Notes: generated by a model not told the origin, from the sequence alone. A stretch of DNA of 64,000 bases from Aggregatibacter actinomycetemcomitans (GCF_003130205.1 NZ_NRDF01000002.1:1-64000), one strand, 5' to 3'. Shown: positions 23,177 through 31,457, counted from the stretch's first letter. Made by a program: numbers and translations.

Positions 23177-23881
23177 TTATGGTTTTTCAAACTGCAAACC
23201 GCCTTTGTTCCCCAGATATGTCGGTTGAATCTCGATAATTTGCTTATCCACCAACATCTCGGCGGTTTGTTTCAAATAACCTTTAAAATGCGGTGTTTCG
23301 CGGTGTGCCGCATAGGCATCGTCGTTTGCATAGATTTCAAAGAACATCCATTTATTCGGATTTTCCTGTGCTGTGGCCGCATACATTGCAATGACGCCAT
23401 CTTCTACTTTTAACGATTGCGCCATTTCAGGTAACACAATGGCTTTAAATTTGTCATTTTCCGACGGTTTCACTTCCACCATGATTAAGTTCGTTCGGGT
23501 GTTGGCAGTTTGTTCGACCTTCTTGTCGCCTAAAAATTGCGGAGTCAACAAGGTACGCTTTTTGTGATCCGTTAAAATCTCGGGAGAGGTGGTTAAAAAT
23601 ACCTGGTATTGCGGTGAAGTGCGGTGGATTTCGTAGGCGTTTTGATCGGCATAAATTTCCACCATATACGCCATATTCGCATCGGCTTTTTGTTTCACCG
23701 AGTGCATTGCCAGCGTGCCTTTTTCCGTTTGCATCGAGGTTTTGATATTCTGTTCGCCCACCGCATCATATTGCACGTTTTTGCCCGGCTGAATACCCAG
23801 TTCAAACAGGTTAATAATCGGTGCGGCTTGTGCGGTCATTGCCATGCTCATGACTCCTAAAAGTGCGGTCAGTTTTTTCAT
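23177..23881 (-). CDS. Exported protein with two antibiotic-biosynthesis-monooxygenase (ABM) domains
   Basis: The 234-residue protein has a signal peptide (MKKLTALLGVMSMAMTAQA, cleavage before AP). Two ABM-like alpha+beta ferredoxin folds follow, at about residues 45-115 and 135-220. Each repeat ends in the same pattern: YMVEIYADQNAYEIHRTSPQ in the first, MFFEIYANDDAYAAHRETPH in the second. Single-domain relatives such as YgiN oxidise or reduce quinols without cofactor. A secreted tandem copy would act on quinols or small electrophiles in the periplasm, which is inference. The codons of the signal peptide include an uptake signal. It lies downstream of the YciI and quinone-reductase genes on the same strand. 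Confidence 0.72.
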   Translation of the reverse strand: MKKLTALLGVMSMAMTAQAAPIINLFELGIQPGKNVQYDAVGEQNIKTSMQTEKGTLAMHSVKQKADANMAYMVEIYADQNAYEIHRTSPQYQVFLTTSPEILTDHKKRTLLTPQFLGDKKVEQTANTRTNLIMVEVKPSENDKFKAIVLPEMAQSLKVEDGVIAMYAATAQENPNKWMFFEIYANDDAYAAHRETPHFKGYLKQTAEMLVDKQIIEIQPTYLGNKGGLQFEKP

Positions 23882-23918
23882 TGTTTTTCCTTATAATACG
23901 ATAATCTGTGGTAATAAA

Positions 23919-24059
23919 TTACTCCAGAAAAAAAGATAGGGCGTTATTTATACTATCCACGCGGCAGCCAAATCCCCACCAACAGCTCTGTTTCGAATTT
24001 TTGCTGCCTTTAAGCATCAATGTGTCATCATAATGTTTCACCATTTCCAAAGCAATCAC
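23919..24059 (-). other. Small open frame or gene remnant downstream of the YciI gene
   Basis: A 46-codon frame starts at a GTG that overlaps the stop of the upstream gene and ends at 23919. It reads ALEMVKHYDDTLMLKGSKNS and then QSCWWGFGCRVD. An ATG lies six codons in. I do not recognise it. It may be a decayed 3' gene fragment or a coupled small ORF, and it overlaps the probable promoter region of the ABM gene. Confidence 0.25.
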
Positions 24060-24358
24060 CAAATGAACTTTGCTTTACCAATATCCTCCGCGATCATTTT
24101 CGGAGCGAATTCGCGGATTTCATATTCGGCGAAATCCGGGTAGTAGCAGTCTTCTTCCAAGATTTTTTGTAATGCTTCACGGCTTTCGGTTTCCGCGAAA
24201 ATGACGCCTGAATGGGCATCGGTGTCGATGTAAGGGCCGAGCATTAAAAATTTGCCTGCTTGGAAGTATTTTTTGAACCATTCCACATGGATTGGGAATA
24301 ACTCGTTTTGTTTTTCTTCAGAAACGTTTGGGTTTACGGTGATGTTGATGATGTACAT
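24056..24358 (-). CDS. YciI-like protein
   Basis: A 100-residue single-domain protein of the YCII-related, dimeric alpha-beta barrel superfamily. The conserved His and Asp pair is visible as PIHVEWFKKYF near residue 23 and GPYIDTDAHSGV near residue 41. Biochemical roles of the family are mostly unassigned; some members act as small hydrolases or dehydrochlorinases. Its place between an ABM protein and a flavodoxin-fold reductase suggests a part in handling quinones or electrophiles, which is inference. Confidence 0.75.
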   Translation of the reverse strand: MYIINITVNPNVSEEKQNELFPIHVEWFKKYFQAGKFLMLGPYIDTDAHSGVIFAETESREALQKILEEDCYYPDFAEYEIREFAPKMIAEDIGKAKFIW

Positions 24359-24374
24359 TTTGATGTCCTTGTTG

Positions 24375-24612
24375 ATATTTGTTACTTTCCTCTCACCCGC
24401 TTGCGGGAGAGAGACAGATGGAAATTGTGTTCGGCAATTTTCCTCAGAGAGAGGGGAAAGCGGTCAATTTTTCAGAGGATTTACAAATATCCCTCTCCCT
24501 CTATTCTACGAATTTTCTCCACCCAATACTCGCTTTGCTCGCCCCTTCGGGGTCGTTGGCATAGCCAACGCTCAAATGCAAGCATTTGTCTCGTAAACGG
24601 GCGAGGGGAATG
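24375..24612. repeat. Nested-palindrome intergenic element
   Basis: This 260-bp gap contains several perfect hairpins in a row: GTTGGC/GCCAAC (about 24554-24569), CAAATGC/GCATTTG (about 24573-24588) and CCCC/GGGG (about 24541-24551). They are enclosed by outer arms CTCG...CGGGCGAG ending at 24606. A second GC-rich hairpin (CCCGC ttgc GCGGG) lies at 24398-24411. The flank holds a degenerate uptake signal (aaagcggtcaatttt). It looks like a mobile or repetitive intergenic palindrome rather than a gene. No second copy is present in this window. Confidence 0.5.
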
Positions 24613-24618
24613 AAATGA

Positions 24619-25176
24619 TTACGCTGTCGCCCTCTCAATTGCTGCCACTAAACGTGCAGCGTGATCCAGTGCCATGGCTTTTTGTTCGGCGACTTTCGCT
24701 TCGTCGCGTCCCACATAGCTTACGCCGCAGGTGATGACCGGCGTTTGATAGTCCAAAGCACATAAGGTGGCGAAGGTTTCAAATTGCGACAAGTAATCTT
24801 CCACGGTGTGTTTGAAGAAACCGTCTTTTTGATACACTTCATTCGGTGCGCCGGTGGTGGTGGAAATAATTAATTTTTTACCGCCGATTTTTGCCGTTGA
24901 ACCGTGAGCGAAGCCGTGCACAAACACTTTGTCGATCCATAATTTCATCAACCCCGGTACGGAATACCAAGAGAACGGGAATTGGAACACAATCACGTCC
25001 GCTTCCAAAATCGCCGATTGCTCCGCTTCAATATCAAATTGATAGGTCGGGTAAAGGCTGTCTAAGCGACGGATTTTTACATCGGGTAACGCGTTTTCGA
25101 CCGCTTGTAGAATTTCTACGTTTGCCACGGAATGATTTAAATCCGGGTGACCTGAAACGATAAGTACATTTTTCAT
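24619..25176 (-). CDS. Flavodoxin-fold NAD(P)H-dependent quinone oxidoreductase
   Basis: The 185-residue protein belongs to the flavodoxin_2 family (KefF/MdaB-like). It begins with the beta-alpha unit VLIVSGHPDLNHS that binds the FMN phosphate. The substrate/flavin loop FQFPFSWYSVPGLMKLWIDK is near residue 64 and ISTTTGAPNEVY near residue 105. It probably performs two-electron reduction of quinones or similar electrophiles in the cytoplasm with FMN or FAD. It is divergent from a LysR regulator, which is the usual arrangement for its control. Confidence 0.82.
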   Translation of the reverse strand: MKNVLIVSGHPDLNHSVANVEILQAVENALPDVKIRRLDSLYPTYQFDIEAEQSAILEADVIVFQFPFSWYSVPGLMKLWIDKVFVHGFAHGSTAKIGGKKLIISTTTGAPNEVYQKDGFFKHTVEDYLSQFETFATLCALDYQTPVITCGVSYVGRDEAKVAEQKAMALDHAARLVAAIERATA

Positions 25177-25212
25177 GTTGTTTTCCTTGTTTGTTGATTC
25201 GTCATCTGATGT

Positions 25213-25241
25213 TGCACATTATACGTAAAATAATTATGATG
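25213..25241 (+). promoter_or_regulatory. Promoter of the LysR gene in the divergent region
   Basis: TTGCAC (25213-25218), 17-bp spacer, TATGAT (25236-25241). The spacer ATTATACGTAAAATAAT is AT-rich and nearly symmetrical (ATTATacgtaaaATAAT), a plausible LysR-type operator serving both directions. Confidence 0.55.
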
Positions 25242-25285
25242 ACTAGATAGACAAAAACTAAAATACTTTTAGGGATAAACTAACA

Positions 25286-26203
25286 ATGCAACAGGATAAT
25301 TCTTATTACGGACAACTCAACGTGTTCCAAACCATCGCCCAAGAAGGCAGTATTTCGGCGGCGGCGCGTAAATTGCAGATTGCAGTGCCTTCCGCCAGCC
25401 AATCCTTAAAGCTGTTGGAACAAAAAATCGGTGTGCCTTTGTTTCACCGCACCACGCGCAATATTCAACTGACCGATGCCGGCAAACAACTGCTGGAACG
25501 CACGGAAGACGCCATGAGTACGTTGCATCAAGCGCTGGAAGAAGTGCAAAACTACGGTTCGGCGCCGAGCGGCACGGTGCGCCTGACCCTTGCCCGCTTT
25601 GCATATCAACTACTGCTGAAACCGATTTTGGCGGAATTTCATCAGCGTTATCCACAAATTCAACTGGAAATTTCTCTCAATGACGCGTTAACCAACCTGA
25701 TTGAAGACGGCTTTGATTTGGGTATTCGTTTCGGTAATCGGCTGGATGAAGGCATGGTGGCACGGAAATTGATGAATCCGTTTAAAGAAGGGCTTTATGT
25801 CAGTGAATCCTACGTGGCGCAGTATGGCATACCGAGAACGCCGAAAGCGCTGACGGGGCATAAACTCATCGGCTATCGCTTCATTTCCTCCAACCGCATT
25901 GAACCGCTGGTGTTGGATATTGACGGGCAGGACACCGCGTTGGATATGGATATGCCGTTGATTTGTAACGACCCGGAAATCATCGCCGACGCCACCCGTG
26001 AGGGCCTGGGCATCGGGCGCATTTTTGAAACCAGTCTGCAATTGTTCCCCGACAAAGCCCAATTTATCCCCGTGCTGCAAAAATACTGGCGCCAATACCC
26101 CGCGCTTTATTTGTATTATTTACAACACAGTCAAAAGGCGAAAAAAGTGCAGGTGCTCATTGAATTTTTGTTAGAGAAGGGGAGAGAAAGGGGCTATATT
26201 TAA
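25286..26203 (+). CDS. LysR-family transcriptional regulator
   Basis: The 305-residue regulator has an N-terminal winged helix-turn-helix (EGSISAAARKLQIAVPSASQ, residues 19-38, then LFHRTTRNIQLTDAG). A LysR substrate-binding domain occupies about residues 90-295. The RTTR and DLGIRFG elements are of the type seen in regulators of quinone reductases and other redox enzymes. It is divergent from the flavodoxin-fold reductase, so it likely controls that gene and perhaps the YciI/ABM genes. The inducer is unknown. A paired uptake-signal hairpin follows the stop. Confidence 0.88.
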   Translation: MQQDNSYYGQLNVFQTIAQEGSISAAARKLQIAVPSASQSLKLLEQKIGVPLFHRTTRNIQLTDAGKQLLERTEDAMSTLHQALEEVQNYGSAPSGTVRLTLARFAYQLLLKPILAEFHQRYPQIQLEISLNDALTNLIEDGFDLGIRFGNRLDEGMVARKLMNPFKEGLYVSESYVAQYGIPRTPKALTGHKLIGYRFISSNRIEPLVLDIDGQDTALDMDMPLICNDPEIIADATREGLGIGRIFETSLQLFPDKAQFIPVLQKYWRQYPALYLYYLQHSQKAKKVQVLIEFLLEKGRERGYI

Positions 26204-26235
26204 CCGTTTTTGCACAGCACGGTATTATCGGTTCA

Positions 26236-26265
26236 AAAAGTGCGGTCAAAATCCACCGCACTTTT
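26236..26265 (+). terminator. Paired-uptake-signal hairpin after the LysR gene
   Basis: AAAAGTGCGGT (26236-26246) and ACCGCACTTTT (26255-26265) form an 11-bp stem with an 8-nt loop; the closing CTTTT supplies a short U-tract. Confidence 0.65.
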
Positions 26266-26267
26266 AC

Positions 26268-26358
26268 TACAGCTGATCCAGCGCAATAACCAATAGTGTA
26301 TGAACATACAAGAGGTAGACTTATGTTCATTTACCCCAAACGTTAACGGAGCTGTAGC
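26268..26358. repeat. Nested inverted repeats with a 22-codon frame
   Basis: Outer arms CTACAGCT and AGCTGTAG enclose inner arms ATGAACATA and TATGTTCAT. A short frame runs from ATG 26300 to TAA 26368 (MNIQEVDLCS, then FTPNVNGAVACF) without a clear ribosome site. Function unknown. Confidence 0.35.
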
Positions 26359-26364
26359 CTGTTT

Positions 26365-26601
26365 TTAAATCACACTTTTCGCCCAATTCACCGCTGTTTC
26401 AATAGCTTTTCTAGCTTGCGGGCTGTTACGCCAACAGGTGGAACCGGTTATTTCGGCACCACGTTGGAGAATAAAATCCGGGCTGGTGGCAGCGAGTATT
26501 TTGACATCATCCAAGCCCATTTCTTCTAAGCGTTTCAAGACGGTTGCACCGATGCCTTTTTGTGATAAAAGAGCGCGTTTTTCAGATTCGCTAAATGGCA
26601 T
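26365..26601 (-). CDS. Small helix-hairpin-helix protein
   Basis: A 78-residue protein starting MPFSESEKRALLSQKGIG. The stretch KGIGATVLKRLEEMG fits a helix-hairpin-helix motif, which usually binds the DNA or RNA backbone. The second half (GSTCWRNSPQARKAIETAV) is conserved in the small proteobacterial proteins of this type, sometimes called Cdd1-like; their role is not known. I use the ATG at 26601, after AAGGATAACAAT, not the longer frame to 26643, which runs through uptake signals. It lies just downstream of the fru operon terminator. Confidence 0.7.
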   Translation of the reverse strand: MPFSESEKRALLSQKGIGATVLKRLEEMGLDDVKILAATSPDFILQRGAEITGSTCWRNSPQARKAIETAVNWAKSVI

Positions 26602-26623
26602 ATTGTTATCCTTACAAGATAAA

Positions 26624-26651
26624 AAAGTGCGGTGAAAACCCACCGCACTTT
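26624..26651 (-). terminator. Paired-uptake-signal terminator of fruBKA
   Basis: AAAGTGCGGTG and CACCGCACTTT make an 11-bp stem with a 6-nt loop, followed on the minus strand by TTTATCTTG after an A/T-run; it lies 14 bp after the fruA stop. Confidence 0.8.
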
Positions 26652-26664
26652 ATCCACATTGATA

Positions 26665-28329
26665 TTATGCTTCCGCTTTCGGTTTAATCACCGCATATAC
26701 TACACCGGTTACCACCGAACCGATGACGATAGCGCTGAGGTACATCAGCGGTTTGGAAACGAACGGAATCACGAATAAACCACCGTGCGGCGCTTGTAGC
26801 GCAATGCCGCAGCTCATGGAAATCACCCCTGCGGTAGCGCCGCCTAACACGGAACTGATAATCACGCGGAGCGGATCTGCCGCCACGAACGGCAACGCCC
26901 CTTCAGAGATAAAAGATAACCCCAGCACGAAAGAGGCTTTCCCTGCATCACATTGATTGGCGGTGAATTTATTACGTGCTAACCAAGTAGCGACTGCCAT
27001 GCCAATTGGCGGCACCATACCGGCTGCCATGGCAGCGGCCATCGGAGTGTGAATTTGCGACGCCAATAGGCCTACTGAGAAGGTATAAGCCGCTTTGTTT
27101 ACCGGACCGCCCATATCAATACACATCATGCTGCCGATAATTACGCCGAGCACTATGGCATTAACATCACCTATAGATTTCAGCCAATCACTTAACGCCG
27201 CCATAATTTTGGCAACCGGCGGGTTGATGATGTAAATCATAGCCAAGCCCACAATGAGCGCGCCGAGTAACGGTAAAATCAGAATCGGTTTTAAAGAGGT
27301 TAAACTTGGTGGCAATTTAATGGTGTTGTTCAAGCCTTTCACCACATAACCCGCCAGGAAACCGGCGATAATCCCGCCCAAAATCCCCGCGCCCGCGGTG
27401 GTGGCAAGCATGCCGCCGATTAAACCGACCGCCAGCCCCGGACGATCGGCAATAGAAAACGCCACATAGCCGGCAAAGACGGCAATCATTAAGTGGAACG
27501 CTGCGCCACCGCCGATGTCCATTAAGGCTTTCGGCAAGCCGCCTGCGATGGTTTCGTCTTTGAACGCTTCAATCCCGAACATGAAGGAAATGGCGATCAG
27601 CAAACCGCCCGCCACCACCAACGGCAACATATGCGATACACCGGTCATCAGGTGTTTGTACACGCCTTTCTTCTCGCCGCTTTCCTCCGCTTTCGCGCCC
27701 ACTTGCGCCGCGCCGCCGTCAAATACTTTGGCTTCTTTGAAGGCCTTGTCAAATTCCTGTGCGGTTTTCTTCAGCGCAAGACCGGTAGAGGTGCGATACA
27801 TCAGCTTGCCTTTGAATTTGTCTAACGGCACGTCAATATCCGCCGCAATAAACACCAAATCCGCCGCTGCTACTTCTTCCGGCGTAATTTCATTGCCGGC
27901 ACCCACTTGACCGCGGGTTTCCACTTTCACCTGCCAGCCCTGTTGTTTGGCGTAGGTTTCGATGGCTTCAGCGGACATAAAGGTGTGCGCCACACCCGTC
28001 GGACAGGCAGTCACTGCCACGATGTTTTTAATTTTACCGCCAGAAATGACCGCACTTTCGGCAGGCTGAACATAATCCTGCGCTTGTTGAACGGCGGTTT
28101 CCAGTAACTGTTCCGGCGCGTTAAAATGCTCGTCAATTTTCGCCAAAAACACTTTTTTACCGTTAAATTGCGGGTTATTCGGTAATTGGTCGCCCAATAC
28201 GATAATCAACTCCGCCGCATCGGCGTTATCCACGATTTGATGTTGGGTCGCCACCGCGCTGAGCATTTGGCGCAATAAAAAGGCTTTTGCATTGCCGAAA
28301 CCGGCGGATGGAGTGAAATAAATATGCAT
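26665..28329 (-). CDS. fruA: PTS fructose-specific EIIB'BC component
   Basis: The 554-residue permease has a short N-terminal B'-like domain (about residues 1-100). The phosphorylatable EIIB domain follows, with the active Cys in VTACPTGVAHTFMSAEA near residue 115. The EIIC membrane domain (about residues 215-550) has roughly nine helices. It imports fructose as fructose 1-phosphate. The start MHIYFTPSAG at 28329 has GAGGGATAA upstream and stands 4 bp after fruK; the frame to 28362 overlaps fruK. Last gene of fruBKA. Confidence 0.94.
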   Translation of the reverse strand: MHIYFTPSAGFGNAKAFLLRQMLSAVATQHQIVDNADAAELIIVLGDQLPNNPQFNGKKVFLAKIDEHFNAPEQLLETAVQQAQDYVQPAESAVISGGKIKNIVAVTACPTGVAHTFMSAEAIETYAKQQGWQVKVETRGQVGAGNEITPEEVAAADLVFIAADIDVPLDKFKGKLMYRTSTGLALKKTAQEFDKAFKEAKVFDGGAAQVGAKAEESGEKKGVYKHLMTGVSHMLPLVVAGGLLIAISFMFGIEAFKDETIAGGLPKALMDIGGGAAFHLMIAVFAGYVAFSIADRPGLAVGLIGGMLATTAGAGILGGIIAGFLAGYVVKGLNNTIKLPPSLTSLKPILILPLLGALIVGLAMIYIINPPVAKIMAALSDWLKSIGDVNAIVLGVIIGSMMCIDMGGPVNKAAYTFSVGLLASQIHTPMAAAMAAGMVPPIGMAVATWLARNKFTANQCDAGKASFVLGLSFISEGALPFVAADPLRVIISSVLGGATAGVISMSCGIALQAPHGGLFVIPFVSKPLMYLSAIVIGSVVTGVVYAVIKPKAEA

Positions 28330-28333
28330 AAAA

Positions 28334-29275
28334 TTATCCCTCAATGACAGTGATTTTGACATTGTTTAAAATCGGTTCGAGTAAAGTGCGGTCGGCAATG
28401 CCCACGTTACTTTGCGACACGGCAAAGGCGGATACCGCGCTGGCGAAGGCGAGCGTTTCCTGCTGCGGCAAGCCGTTAATTACGCCGTAAATCAAGCCCG
28501 CCACCATAGAATCGCCGGCACCCACGGTGCTGACCACGTTTTCGCATTTCGGCGGCTGTGCCTGCACGACGGCGCTATCGCTCAACCACAAAGAACCGTT
28601 GGCGCCCATGGAAATAATCACATTGGCAATGCCCTGCGCTTTCAGTTTTTTCGCCGCCGCGATAATGTCGTCCAACATCGGCAGCGCATGGCCAATCCAG
28701 GCTTCCAATTCACGATGATTCGGTTTAACCAACCAAGGTTGCGCCGTTAAGCCGGCGGTCAATGCGGCGTTGCTGCTGTCCAACACCACTTTTACGCCCG
28801 CCTGATGTAACTGTTTTAACCAGTCGGCGAACCGCTCCGACGTCACGCCGCGCGGCAAGCTGCCGCACACGGCGACGATGTCGAAAGCTTTGCAATAGGC
28901 GAGAGAATCCGCCACAAACTGTTGCCAGGCGTCGGCACTGATTTCATAACCTAAGAAATTCAAGTCCGTAACGTCCGCTTCCGTTTCGGTGATTTTCACG
29001 TTAATGCGGGTTTTACCCGGCACACGCTGGAACTTATCTTGTAACCCTAATTTATCGAACAGGGTGACGAAATCCCCTTGGTTATCTTCCCCAAGGAAGC
29101 CGCCCACGGTGACGTCCACGTCTAAATCTTGTAACACTTTCGCCACGTTAATGCCTTTGCCCGCCGGGAACAAACCGAGGGTTTCCACGGTGTTCACTTC
29201 GCCTAATTCAATGCGTTTTAAACGCCCGACCAAATCATAAGCGGCGTTTAAGGTGATGGTTGCGACTTTTGCCAT
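28334..29275 (-). CDS. fruK: 1-phosphofructokinase
   Basis: A 313-residue PfkB-family sugar kinase that phosphorylates fructose 1-phosphate to fructose 1,6-bisphosphate. The glycine-rich substrate signature FPAGKGINVAKVLQDL is near residue 37 and the catalytic anion hole VGAGDSMVAGLIYG near residue 250. It follows fruB by 2 bp and precedes fruA by 4 bp. The product feeds FbaA, encoded elsewhere in this window. Confidence 0.95.
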   Translation of the reverse strand: MAKVATITLNAAYDLVGRLKRIELGEVNTVETLGLFPAGKGINVAKVLQDLDVDVTVGGFLGEDNQGDFVTLFDKLGLQDKFQRVPGKTRINVKITETEADVTDLNFLGYEISADAWQQFVADSLAYCKAFDIVAVCGSLPRGVTSERFADWLKQLHQAGVKVVLDSSNAALTAGLTAQPWLVKPNHRELEAWIGHALPMLDDIIAAAKKLKAQGIANVIISMGANGSLWLSDSAVVQAQPPKCENVVSTVGAGDSMVAGLIYGVINGLPQQETLAFASAVSAFAVSQSNVGIADRTLLEPILNNVKITVIEG

Positions 29276-29277
29276 AA

Positions 29278-30807
29278 TTATTCTCCCAATCCTGCGTTGA
29301 TCGCCGCACCGATACCGTCGATGGCTTGTTGTGCCTGCTCGCCGGTCGCCACGAAACGCAGACGATGCCCTTTCACGACACCCAGCGCCACCACTTTCAT
29401 CAGGCTTTTTGCGCTGACCAGTTGTGAATCGCGTGACAGATTTTGCACCGCGACGTTGGCGTTGTATTTTTTCACTTCGCTCACTAACACCGCCGCCGGA
29501 CGGGCATGTAAGCCGTGTTCGTTCTTCACTTCAAAAATGCCTTCCACCGATTCACCCGGGTTTTGCACCGCACTTTCATTGCTTGGCGCGGAAGCTGCCG
29601 GAGTTGCACCCACGACTTCGATGGTGTCCGGTTCGCTCGGCGGCACGGCGGAAACGCCTTCGCCAAGACCGGCGGCAATCACTTTGCCGATGGCTTCCAT
29701 GGCGGCTTGCGCATCTTCACCTTCCGCCACAAAACGTAGGCGATGTCCTTGGGTCACGCCCAACGCCACGATTTTCATCAGGCTCTTGGCGCTTACCGGC
29801 GTACTGGCGCGTGTGAGGTTTTCCACATTGATTTTTGAGGTAAATTTCTTCACCTCGTTGACTAAAATGGCGCTCGGACGGGCGTGTAAACCGTGTTCGT
29901 TACGAATGGTGAAAGTACCGACTACGCTGCCGCCCGCCACCGCAGGTTCACTTGAGGCGGTTGGTGCGGCTGCGGCTTCAGGAATTGCAGCGCTGTTTAG
30001 AGCGGCGACGATTTGTGCGCTATCGCCGTTTAACAGGATCTGTTGCACCTTGGCGTCCAATAAACGGGTTAACGCCTCGTTAATTTGATCGTTGGCATAA
30101 GCGACCGTCACCACGCCATGCACGGTTTTGTTATTCAGGTTGAAGGCTTGTTTGGCGCGGCTGAACGCCATGGCGTTCTTTTGATTGCCTGCCACCGCGT
30201 CGGTCACCCATAACCCTTGTGCCAACGGCAGCGCCGGATTGGCGATGACTTCGGAAACGTATTGATTATTGACCGCACTTTGTTGCTCCAGCTTGCCCGC
30301 GTTGATGGCGATTAAAGTCAACAGGCTGGCGGTGTCCACATCCAAACTGATATTTTCGGCAGCCACGTTAAACTCGTCCGCTTCGCCCATTAAAATGGCG
30401 CGGAATTTTTTTACATCGGTCAGCGTGGCAAGTTTGGCGGCAGTGTCTTCGTCGCCCAGCACGTGCGTCAGCTGGCGCAGCAACGCCAAATGTTCGTCGG
30501 AGCGCGCGGCAATGCCGATCACCACATAAGCGATATTGCCTTCACCCCATTCAATGCCTTGCGGAAATTGGAAAATCTGCACGCCGGTATTTTTCACCAT
30601 GCCGCGGGTTTCTAACGTACCATGCGGAATAGCAATACCGTTACCTAAAAACGTCGAGGTTTGTTGTTCGCGTCCTAACATTCCTTGCAGGTAGCCGCTT
30701 TCCACATGACCCGCCTGTTCAAGCGCATTTGCCGCCATTTCAATGGCTTGCTGCTTATTGTCGGCTTGCACCGCCAAATGAATGTTACTTTCAGGTAAAT
30801 TAAACAT
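29278..30807 (-). CDS. fruB: PTS fructose EIIA-FPr protein with duplicated HPr domain
   Basis: The 509-residue protein has an N-terminal EIIA domain with His62 in GIAIPHGT. A central M-like region (about residues 160-275) follows, then two complete HPr domains. Each HPr carries EHGLHARP with the active histidine (near residues 305 and 431) and the SAKSLMK segment equivalent to the Ser46 region. The linker between them is Ala/Pro/Ser-rich. E. coli FruB has only one HPr domain. The start MFNLPESN (30807) follows AAGGAGA. First gene of fruBKA, with a Cra-like box upstream. Confidence 0.94.
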   Translation of the reverse strand: MFNLPESNIHLAVQADNKQQAIEMAANALEQAGHVESGYLQGMLGREQQTSTFLGNGIAIPHGTLETRGMVKNTGVQIFQFPQGIEWGEGNIAYVVIGIAARSDEHLALLRQLTHVLGDEDTAAKLATLTDVKKFRAILMGEADEFNVAAENISLDVDTASLLTLIAINAGKLEQQSAVNNQYVSEVIANPALPLAQGLWVTDAVAGNQKNAMAFSRAKQAFNLNNKTVHGVVTVAYANDQINEALTRLLDAKVQQILLNGDSAQIVAALNSAAIPEAAAAPTASSEPAVAGGSVVGTFTIRNEHGLHARPSAILVNEVKKFTSKINVENLTRASTPVSAKSLMKIVALGVTQGHRLRFVAEGEDAQAAMEAIGKVIAAGLGEGVSAVPPSEPDTIEVVGATPAASAPSNESAVQNPGESVEGIFEVKNEHGLHARPAAVLVSEVKKYNANVAVQNLSRDSQLVSAKSLMKVVALGVVKGHRLRFVATGEQAQQAIDGIGAAINAGLGE

Positions 30808-30853
30808 TCTGTCTCCTTGTATCTGCGAGATATAATAAGGTGCTGAATAAGGC

Positions 30854-30867
30854 AAAAACCTTTCAGC
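30854..30867 (-). promoter_or_regulatory. Candidate Cra (FruR) operator upstream of fruB
   Basis: Minus strand GCTGAAAGGTTTTT matches the Cra consensus RSTGAAWCSNTHHW at 13 of 14 positions. It lies about 47 bp before the fruB start, next to TTATTATATC, a likely -10. Confidence 0.5.
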
Positions 30868-30883
30868 TTTGGATTAAAAATAC

Positions 30884-30915
30884 AAAAAACTGCCGACAAA
30901 AACCGACAGTTTTTT
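30884..30915 (-). terminator. Terminator after the lipoprotein gene
   Basis: AAAAAACTG(U)CG / CG(G)CAGTTTTTT hairpin, starting 3 bp after the stop; the U-tract continues as TTTTTTGTATTTTT on the minus strand. Confidence 0.8.
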
Positions 30916-30917
30916 TA

Positions 30918-31457
30918 TTATTTTCCGGCGCAAAGTTTGAGCAACTGCTCGGAACCTTGCGCGATATATTCGTCATGTTCTGACCGCACTTTGCCTTTTT
31001 GTAAATCTAACATGGCATCATAAATACCTTGTGTAGTGCTCGGCGTATCAATGTGGCTCCAGCAATTCGGATTCAATTTGGCGAAATTGCTTTGCAACGC
31101 CTCAGCATGAAGCACGCCGCTGTAATAAGCGTACACATCGGAATCCTGACCTTGCGGGCTATACAATTTTTCTTTGATTTGTTCAACCGGAATGAGGATT
31201 ATGCCCAAATACCAGTCTTTCGCGCCGCTGGCGAACGAGTTGACGTTATAGTTATCGTTTACGCGATCACGATAGGTTTCCACCGTGGCTTCATAAGCAG
31301 TGGCATAGGATTTTTGATCGATTTTATCTTCGTCTAAGTTAATGACGGTTTTTTTGTCGCCCATAAACGGCACATAAGAGGAAATAGAAGAAATGGAAGA
31401 AAGGGAACACGCACCCAGTAGGGAGGTAAACACAAGAATGGAAAGTTTTTTTAACAT
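30918..31457 (-). CDS. Hypothetical lipoprotein
   Basis: The 179-residue protein has a lipoprotein signal (lipobox LLGAC, Cys17). A Ser-rich spacer follows (SLSSISSISSYVPFMGDKKT), then an alpha-helical domain of about 135 residues with two further cysteines near residues 133 and 176. I recognise no named family. Similar small lipoproteins sit beside fru genes in other Pasteurellaceae. It has its own promoter and terminator, so it is a single-gene unit probably anchored in the outer membrane. Confidence 0.75.
   Translation of the reverse strand: MLKKLSILVFTSLLGACSLSSISSISSYVPFMGDKKTVINLDEDKIDQKSYATAYEATVETYRDRVNDNYNVNSFASGAKDWYLGIILIPVEQIKEKLYSPQGQDSDVYAYYSGVLHAEALQSNFAKLNPNCWSHIDTPSTTQGIYDAMLDLQKGKVRSEHDEYIAQGSEQLLKLCAGK

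Noticed and set aside
24252-24613. Three overlapping plus-strand frames through the YciI upstream region
   Set aside because: They run through the hairpin element in all three frames without ribosome sites; a repeat artefact.
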